This document shows, in pieces, positions 56,421 to 64,000 of a stretch of DNA of 64,000 nt (positions are counted from its first letter, which is position 1; each line of letters begins with the position of its first letter). The notes under the pieces were generated by a model. It searched no databases, was not told where the DNA came from, and worked only from the letters and a program-made list of their open reading frames with translations. The translations under genes and the position numbers were made by a program. This DNA comes from Epiperipatus broadwayi (lineage: Eukaryota; Onychophora; Udeonychophora; Euonychophora; Peripatidae): positions 851,353 through 915,352 of the forward strand of contig JAQFVV010000205.1 in NCBI GenBank assembly GCA_028023455.1. Direction: 5' to 3'.

Positions 56421-56789
56421 TAATAATTCAGAATCCACCTTTAATGCAAGTCTGAAGTTGTATATATGTGATTAGCAGGGGCGTGTCCCATAAGTCATGT
56501 GACATCTGACTTTTTATTATTACTATTATAACAACATGTCATAAATTTTTACTTGTGTTTGTTTTTATTATATATATAACAATAAAAATAATAAATATAA
56601 CAGTAATTAACTATTATATACAGTCTTTTGGTTAATTCCTTAACCCTCCTCAATTGCAAGGAATTAACTAAAAGTACTTTTGCTGATTAAAGGACTCTAT
56701 ATAATAATTAATTACCATTACATTTATTGTTTCTATTGTTATTGCAATTAATTACAATTGTTTTTAATTAACAAACATTTTAAATTACA

Positions 56790-56895
56790 TATATATTGTT
56801 AAAAGGAGGTTGCCTTGACAACAGTTTGCAATTGTTGATTGTTATTGATATTGGGATTGTCTAAGTGTTCACTGGTTTTAATGATATATATGTAT
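56790..56895 (+). repeat. Family C fragment
   Basis: TATTGTTAAAAGGAGGTTGC, TTGACAACAGTTTGCAATTG and GGGATTGTCTAAGTGTTCAC reproduce the right-arm order of family C. Confidence 0.7.
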
Positions 56896-57344
56896 AAGCA
56901 TAAAATATCATAGCTTAATGTTTATGTAATTAGAAGAATAAAAACTTCTGCCTCAGTGTATGAATAAATAGCTCTCTACGTTGAACTAAGTATCTACAAT
57001 AGAATGAATTCACCTATTCTTGAGTGTTTATGTTTATAAGGTTATCTCTATCAACATTCATTTAAAAATCAGAGTGTCAATCAGATATATTAATTTCACT
57101 TTGAAATTTTATCAGGTAAAGGTAAACTTAGAAAAAAAATAGCTCGTGAATAGATGGATTCATTCTATTTTTAACCCTTTGATTTCCCCATAACAGTCAT
57201 TACTGTTTCATCACATAGAATCACCTCATTTAACAATCTTAACTAATGTGTGTGTTTATTAAACATTCAACTGTTATTAGTAGCACACAGATTAGTATAT
57301 GCACAATGTTTTTAGGAGTGTTATTCTCCCCTCTTCTTCAGGTG

Positions 57345-57460
57345 TTGCCATTTGACCAGTGACAGTACTAGCATGGAAATTGATTCTGTACCCTTAGATT
57401 CTTGGATATTGAATTTTAAGATAACACTCTAACCAACTGAGACAATCTTCCAAAGGCCAG
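57345..57460 (-). mobile_element. SINE-1, tRNA-derived, copy c
   Basis: The minus strand reads GTCTCAGTTGGTTAGAGTG, then TTATCTTAAAATTCAATATC and CATGCTAGTACTGTCACTGG, matching SINE-1 copies a and b. A SINE-1-like tail (GCTATTACTAACTGCTGAAT, AATAAAGTTTTATA) lies in plus orientation at 57480-57560, so two copies may abut head to head. Confidence 0.6.
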
Positions 57461-57762
57461 AAACATATAAAAAAGGGGAGAATCATGCATTTATTAACCT
57501 TTGTGCTATTACTAACTGCTGAATGTATTTGGAATACTTAAATAAAGTTTTATATATCATAACCTCATGACCCATAATACCCTTAGTTTAACCATATTAG
57601 CACGAGACCAGGATATATAATAAAGTATGAATGAAATAAAATAGAGTACACATGAATATAAAAACACAGTGGACTGGCTATGATGAGAGCATGAATAGGA
57701 GAGGTTATAGTACTAAAGACATAATAAGATATTTATTTTATATAGCACAATGTTTTTAAACT

Positions 57763-58148
57763 GTAATAATAATTAGGATTAAGCTAATACACAAGAACTG
57801 TGTGGATTTAACTATAAATGAATACTCTCATTTTTCCAAACATAAAATAAATATCTTATTTACATATGTTTAATTTCAACTAAGAATGACGTATCATAAA
57901 TTCTAGTAAATTTCGCAAGCATCATTCATTCAGACATAGTAAAGGTAATTTAAAGTGATTGTTAATATCTTCACTCATTTCCAAATACTTAAGATTTGCC
58001 CATACTTAAACATTTGGGTTGAAAGGATAGATGGATTCATTTCTATCTTTTCACAAAGACTTTATCTTATGTTTGGAAAAATGAGAGTATTCATTTATAG
58101 TTAAATCCACAAAGCGCATGTGCATTAGCTTAATGCTAATTATTATTA
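57763..58148. mobile_element. Foldback element, 386 bp
   Basis: Arms 57763-57855 and 58060-58148 pair over TAATAATAATTAG-ATTAAGC, TGTGGATTTAACTATAAATG and ACTCTCATTTTTCCAAACAT. The loop of about 200 bp is AT-rich and non-coding. Confidence 0.75.
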
Positions 58149-58698
58149 AAGATATTATAGTACATTGACCCTAAATCCCATACATTCTATCATTACATAA
58201 AGCATATGGATTAAGTTAACTTTCAATATATGAAAGATAATGATTTTGGATGTGTTTAACTTGTGGTTATATGAGATGAATGATCGTGAAATTAGCAGAA
58301 TAAAATGAATGACAAATGAATAAAGATGTAGAAGATTAAAAATGGTAATGAAGAGCAAATAATGATTAACTAATGCAAATGAATAATGAATAGTCCTAAG
58401 AATGAGAAGAAGAGAAAGGGAGTATGTTAAGGTAATGGATAGTTAATTTTGCAATGAAATAGGGATCGATGAACGATGAATAAATTATGCTGGTGTAATG
58501 AAATGATGATGATGATGAAACTAAAAGAAAATAAAGATATGGATGAATTATTACAACAGTGTTGGTGATGATAAATGGAATTCTGCTACTAAAACAAAAA
58601 CAATAGGTTCTAAGTTTAAACAATCGAAGGAAAGGGTTTAAATCTTTGTGATTTTAATTAATCAATAAGAACAATAAGAATAAAGATAAGGGGCTAAG

Positions 58699-59198
58699 TA
58701 ATAACTGAAACACAGGCTTATTATATTCCTGTGTCTATATATATAATATACAGGATATGTGAGCACAGACTTTCACATGACCTATCACTCTCTATCTCAT
58801 AACACTAATACACTTGAACACATATATGTCGAAAAGATAAATAATCACCAATATACGTATTTCATGCTGAACCAGCAATCATCAGTTGATCCAGATTACC
58901 ATCTCTACACATATATGCTATAAATGCTCAGATAGATATAAAGATAGCCAATCTTCATACTTTAATGGACAGGCTTCAATCTACTCCACACTCCACCCAA
59001 TTGAAAATCTGGAGATGGAATGCTCAGAGGCTACCCTGAGGCTGAGATTCTTGTCACACCCATGTTGACCTAAGGTCAATCTGATCCCTCATGTACAGGA
59101 CATAATCCATTTAATACATATACAAGAGATGTGCAGACATCTCCACTATGTAATAACTGAAACACAGGCTTATTATATACATGTGTTTATATATATAA
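58699..59198 (-). mobile_element. Family A copy flanked by ~48-bp duplications
   Basis: A minus-strand family A unit (58750-59150: ATTTCATGCTGAACCAGCAA, CATCAGTTGATCCAGATTA, TTTAATGGACAGGCTTCAAT) lies between two copies of TAATAACTGAAACACAGGCT followed by TATTATAT-C-TGTGT-TATATATATA (58699-58745 and 59152-59198). AAGGGGCTAAG is also present beside both. The flanks are far longer than a normal target duplication. Confidence 0.6.
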
Positions 59199-59348
59199 GG
59201 GGCTAAGGTAATGCATACCAAATGACTTAAGAAATAAGTGTGACAAGCAAAATCAAAGTTTAAAATTATTAATCAATAATTTCTCAGGGTTCATAAGATT
59301 TTAGAATTTTAACAATTTCATAGAGTATATCTGGATCACCAAGATGGA

Positions 59349-59836
59349 TTGACCAACAACACAGTTAATGCAGACACACACAGGCTGTTATTGTCATATA
59401 TACCAAACATGCACAAAAAACTTTACTCCATTTTTGGCAGAAGCTTTCAGTTATGTTTTCACACCCCTCCTAATTCCAACAGATCAATTAACAACACAAA
59501 GTACCAATTAACAACACAAAGGACCGATTAACACCCTCTCAAACACCGCAAGTGGTCTACAATATTATATGCCATCACAGGAATTGCAAATCTTCATATT
59601 ATGGGGAGACCAAGGTATTATTAGAAAGTAGACTGTCCCAGCACAAATACTTATACACTAAGGCACAGTCAAATCCAGCATATAATTCCATCTTCATGCA
59701 GCATCAAAAGAATGCAGGACATCCAAGTGAACTGCAGACAATCAGCTTGGTTTGCAGAGAGGCAAATGATGTAAAACACAAAGTGAAAGAGGCCTGCTAT
59801 ATCACAATGGATTGCAGCACCATCAACTGGAAATAA
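59349..59836 (+). pseudogene. Penelope-like GIY-YIG endonuclease fragment (lineage 2)
   Basis: 59552-59836 encodes VVYNIICHHRNCKSSYYGET, then LLESRLSQHKYLY, HQKNAGHPSELQ, VCREANDVKHKVKEACYI. This is the GIY-YIG endonuclease with its CxxxC-YYGET start, H-x-K-x-AGH and ExxxxKVKEA parts. Upstream, in another frame, 59349-59531 (IPNMHKKLYSIFGRSFQLC) resembles the RT-endonuclease connector. A short tandem duplication (CAATTAACAACACAAAG twice near 59485-59520) may cause the frame break. The domain itself is open to its stop. No RT core is nearby. Confidence 0.75.
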
Positions 59837-59839
59837 TTA

Positions 59840-60700
59840 TGTTACTTCGTATCCAAAAAATGGAATGCTTAAAAGTTGCATATATTTGCTTATAATTAAA
59901 AGAACAACCATTATACAAAAAGAGCTATGAATATGAGAGCCATATCTCTTGAAAGCACTCAGCATATGATTTAATAAAATACTACTCATCTTTAGCTTTG
60001 TGGTTATTGCATTTTTAGCACTATATTGATTTACTAAACAAATAAAGTAAATTATATTACATAAGGAGAATTACTAAAGGATATCTAACTCCTTTACTTA
60101 CTTGTAATAATAAAGACAAACTTTAAACTTTCTAATAACTCAACAAATCCACAATAATAAAGTAAACATAACAATCATGTTAGCCATTAGACAATCTTAA
60201 AATATTTTGTTCACAATTACAACAATAATAACAGGAACAATAATAAGATCATTTAAGAATAATTTAAATTTGACCTTTTTGACCAGTATGACTAAGCTCA
60301 GTGAATGATTGTATCTTACAATTTATTGGAATATTATTCTTTAAGATCAAAAATTTGGTTTTTAAGGTATCACTTTAAAGTAGCATCTCTGCATAATACC
60401 AACAATATTTTAATCAGACAATAGTAAAATTTTATATGTTCTAAATATAAGAGTTCAGTAAAATTTATTAATGATATGCTGAATATATAATAAAATTGAT
60501 AATACTTAATGGTGACGATAGCTGTAACAATAATAATAATAATCTAATTAGTGTCTATCAATAAGGTTACTGACAACTTGCTAAATTTCAAAACAAATTT
60601 TATTTACAATTATTATTTACACAATCAAATGGTAATAGTATGAATGCTGAACCCTACTGTCTGATGGCGCTCTTTTTTGTCCAATTCACATCAATATACC
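59840..60700. other. AT-rich DNA, no gene recognised
   Basis: No exons or repeat family members could be supported. Confidence 0.45.
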
Positions 60701-60719
60701 GATTCAAGGGCCACCTGTT

Positions 60720-61600
60720 TGTTTACATAATATTACGGTAAATGATTTTATTTTTCAACCGGTTTTTATTATTTTTTCGTTGGTGACAGTAAACCACCAA
60801 TTTTTTTTTTATTACATAATATTACCGTAAAAGTTTTTTTTTTTTTTCAACCAATTTTTAATTTTTTTCGGGCGGCAACGGTAAACCACCAAAGTTTTTT
60901 TTTTATTCCACCCGGGTTTTTTTTTTTTTTGTTTTTAATAAACAAATACTTTGTTTTTAGATGGTCTAGAGGTGTTGGTTTGTTTGTAAATTAATGACAA
61001 ACTGTCTTTGGGTTTCTTTACATAATATTACTTATGGTAAACCAAATTTTTTTTCACACATTTTTTTTTGGTTCATTTTTTTAAAAAACAAACACTTTGT
61101 TTTTAGATGGTGTAGGGGTGTTGGTTTGCTTTTAAATTATCGATTAATGCTCCATCAGTTTGTTTACACAAAAATATGGTAACAAACACTTTGCTGTTTT
61201 TAGATGATGGAGGGGGGGGTTGGTTGTTTGCTTTTAACTTATCTTCTTTTTTTGTTGATGTTTTGATTTGCTAAAAGACTTCAACAATTCGATACTTTTG
61301 AATAAACCAACACTTGGTTTTCTAGAGGGTGGAGGAAAGATGGGTTGTTTTGATTTTGAATTGTCATCTTTTTTTTTTTTTGGCTAATTTATTATGAGCC
61401 TTTTTTTTTTTGTTTCAAATCTTTACACTATAAAAAGCTTTATATGATAGCGAAAAGTTCTTTCTTAATTTTTTGGGCCTTTAATTTTAAAAAAAGACAT
61501 AAATAATTCGTTTTTAAAGAACACTTCTTTTAATTAAACTGGGGGAGGTGGGGTGGCGGGGAAGGTTTGTTTTGATTTTTAATTATCGACTTGTTTTTGG
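60720..61600. repeat. Degenerate T-rich tandem region
   Basis: ACATAATATTAC-GTAAA and GGTAAACCACCAA-TTTTT occur twice (60724-60805 and 60810-60900). A second motif, AACAAACACTTTGTTTTTAG then GATGGTG-AGG-GTGTTGG and TTTGCTTTTAAATTATC, occurs near 60943, 61085, 61178 and, more diverged, 61303 and 61530. Many T-tracts of 9-14 bases separate the units. G-runs (up to eight G at 61210) sit at the same place in each unit. Confidence 0.6.
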
Positions 61601-61779
61601 ATTTTCTTTTTGAACATTTTATTATGTTACTGCACAGTTCTTTATTATTATTATTATTTTTTGGTATAATAAAATATTATCTACTTTAACTGTTAATGAA
61701 ACTTATCAAATATTACCTACCTACTTTAGAATCATGTGAACAATAAAAACAACAAGTTTCCCATAAAATAATTTATTGC

Positions 61780-62340
61780 ATCAAAAAGAAACAAAACTTT
61801 GGACAAGTTGTGAACCAAAACAAGTAAAAAAAACAACAAAACACCATTTTCAGGGACATAAAAAACAGCAGCCAAAAGTAACATGCAAATAAAATAACAG
61901 GGAAGCCTCAAAGCTGTAAGTAACGGGATTTTGGAACCTTGAACCAACTTCCCTTATGCAGACCTACATAGATATGCTTGCAGAAGTTTCTCTTTCTGGT
62001 GAAACACAATACTGTGCATCCATTTGTGTGGCCGTTTGGCAATTCACTCAGCTTCAACCAATTCGGACAACTTGCAGATGACATTTTACAGGTCTGGCAC
62101 GGATTCGTGTGTAAACAGGCATTTGCACATGAAATCAGAAAAAAACTCTGCTGAAAAGAAGAATCTTTTCCAGTTGTGTGCAGTTCAAAAGTGTAGGGAA
62201 GCTTTGTGATGACATACAATTCTTAATATGGAATATTAATTCCACTACACTTTCTAAAAAATTTCCGACAATGAATTTTTGCAGAGTTTCATCTCTTTCA
62301 AATATGGCCACCATCAAATCAGACCATAACAAGAGTTCAA
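61780..62340 (-). pseudogene. Merlin-like (IS1595/ISXO2 type) transposase N-terminal relic
   Basis: In two adjacent minus-strand frames the sequence reads FERDETLQKFIVGNFL (near 62310), then CQTCKMSSASCPNWLKL, GHTNGCTVLCFTRKRNFCKH and LHKGSWFKVPKS, then GFPVILFACYFW. Merlin-type transposases begin with an F-x-x-E-x-A-x-x-FL helix, a Cys-rich ribbon, a DG-x-x-W-x-C block, R-KGSWFE-x-SKL and an ILLLIYxW helix (established knowledge). The order fits. The catalytic DDE part was not found, and frames break inside. Confidence 0.5.
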
Positions 62341-62399
62341 GAGTGCTCACTTGACAAATACCATTGCAATGCAATGGGTGTAGTATTTCATTATGTAAT

Positions 62400-64000
62400 C
62401 ATAGAATACATCGCTCTCAGGTGGCCAGTTACGGCTCAAAAAACACCTATTGTATTGTCAGTCATAAGTTAAGGCTGCTAAAACAGTATATTAATGTGCA
62501 TTTTGTGAAAAACAGCACCATCAGATGGTAGGATTCCATATTCATACTATTACCAATCAAACATATATATATATCCTTTATCAAATTTATCAAAAGGAAA
62601 GTTTATATATATAAAAAAATTATTAGCATAATTCTAATACTAATAAAAGAATATCTCCTTAAATCAAAAATTAAAATTATCCATTACGTTTCACAATATT
62701 ATTTACACTTATTCTTTTAATTTACTTCCTTTTAGCTTATTACAAATTTATTAAATTTTGTTTGGTTTATTAGATTTCGATACCAAAATTAAATATGTAA
62801 GTATGATAATCACAAGGATACTATTTAATGAATGGTAGGCACACTACTTAATACTAGGCACTTTTAAGGTAACGAATATTTCTTAAGGCATCGATAATTA
62901 TGCTTATTTCGTCATATTGAGAAAATTATGTAACTTCCTAATTTTATTTATCTAGGACGTTGGACTGGTAACATAACTCAAATCTATCTAAAATACATCA
63001 ATATCCCTGTAACTCTACATTTGTTTCCCTGATATCCTATTATAAAACTTTTCGTTAACATGATTGAAAATCTTAGCTTACTAATACATATCTAAGAGTA
63101 GCCAACAATAAATTCTGTATATACATTTGATATCACTTTGAGCCAATAATAAACTGGTATAACAATATAGTATTATAAATTAATACTTAATAGAGGCATT
63201 ATTATTTGTATCATCATTTGCCTAATGTTGACATGGTTCACAGTTCTAATTCATACCTTCTCAAAGATCAAGAATTAATGTGGTGAAATTTAATGCCATA
63301 TGCAATATATCGACAACTATAATAATGATAAGCCAAAGTAGATAAGTAAGTAAGTAACCTAGACCACAGTCATTCCATGACTATGTATGGTCTGATACCT
63401 AGGTGCCATTATTTGGAACATCTATACAGATATGAGGCAAAAGGGTTGGTTAATTTCTTATTTAAGAAATACCCAAAAAAAAATTTGTAACAGTATAAGT
63501 CTTAATTAGCTCAAAAGTCCATGGGCATCTATACCATTCACCATGATAATGACAACACTTTTACACAGAGTAAAAAAAGAATTATGTCTCATGTGAAATA
63601 ACATAGATATAAAAACCAATACGCATAACAACACATCATCTCAAGATTATCTAACATAGTAACAATCGAATCTCACAAATAAGCAATGTCTACATTATAA
63701 GTGTGAACACCAAACAAATGGAATATAATCATCAATTAATATGTGGAAATTAAAATAGTAATTATCAACTTAAAAGCAATTCCTAGTACAATATATAGTA
63801 AAATATTAAATATGCCTAGATTCAATCAAAATTGAATTTCACCTTTCGTGGTCATTTGATAATTTTAGCTTCACTGACCACAAAAAAAGAAAAGTTTAAA
63901 ATCTTATCATAAATGATTTTATCTTCATTGTGATCAGTTTTTAATATAAATATACACTTAAATATAACTGTTACTTCAGATTCCTTTTATTTTATGAGCA
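62400..64000. other. AT-rich DNA, no gene recognised
   Basis: Only a small palindrome (CCTAG...CTAGG, 63358-63403) and a short AAGT run near 63342 stand out. No family member or exon was supported. Confidence 0.45.

Overview
This looks like AT-rich nuclear DNA of an invertebrate animal. The reasons are pieces of at least five non-LTR retrotransposon lineages, two Penelope-like GIY-YIG fragments, a Merlin-like transposase remnant, several tRNA-derived SINE families, long trinucleotide microsatellites and candidate GT-donor exons. Nothing in it is bacterial. The species cannot be named from the sequence. There are no operons, rRNA genes, CRISPR arrays or clearly complete host genes; nearly everything recognisable is mobile DNA in various states of decay.

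Layout. 0-4.3 kb: a 5'-truncated RTE-type LINE end with a (TGA)n tail, two SINE-1 copies and a 327-bp foldback element. 4.3-19.3 kb: three head-to-tail, minus-strand copies of one LINE lineage (AP endonuclease, YMDD reverse transcriptase, CCHC; best guess Tx1-like), each meeting trinucleotide microsatellite DNA. Copy 2 (10136-15423) is almost intact, with ORF1 and ORF2 each broken by one TGA. 19.3-27.5 kb: foldback elements nested in one another and in LINE debris, ending in a 2.8-kb matryoshka hairpin. 27.5-35.5 kb: LINE debris, three more hairpins (two hit by the same SINE family) and a 910-bp hairpin with 13-bp flanking direct repeats. 35.6-39.6 kb: a Penelope-like fragment, a fourth Tx1-like fragment and a 2.4-kb minus-strand LINE of another clade. 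39.8-42 kb: comparatively unique DNA with a candidate first exon (41101-41146). 42-50.7 kb: repeat-in-repeat insertions, another RTE copy, hairpins and a LINE C-terminal relic. 51.3-53 kb: comparatively unique DNA with a TATA-like box and a second candidate first exon (52713-52758). 53-59.9 kb: a retrocopied transcript tail, a 147-bp SINE-derived tandem array, more hairpins and a second Penelope fragment. 60.7-62.4 kb: a degenerate T-rich tandem region and the Merlin relic. 62.4-64 kb: AT-rich DNA with nothing recognised.

Two things deserve attention. First, the LINE copies are bounded by TTA/TTC/TTG/ATC trinucleotide repeats on both sides, and the ORF1 protein of the best copy carries an AT-hook-like motif. 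This suggests a retrotransposon that homes to trinucleotide microsatellites. Second, the window has a very high load of long hairpins (at least twelve, 200-2800 bp, of different families), several with 13-14-bp flanking direct repeats. They could be an unusual retroposed hairpin class and a source of long dsRNA. Identities and alignments were judged by eye; no search was run.
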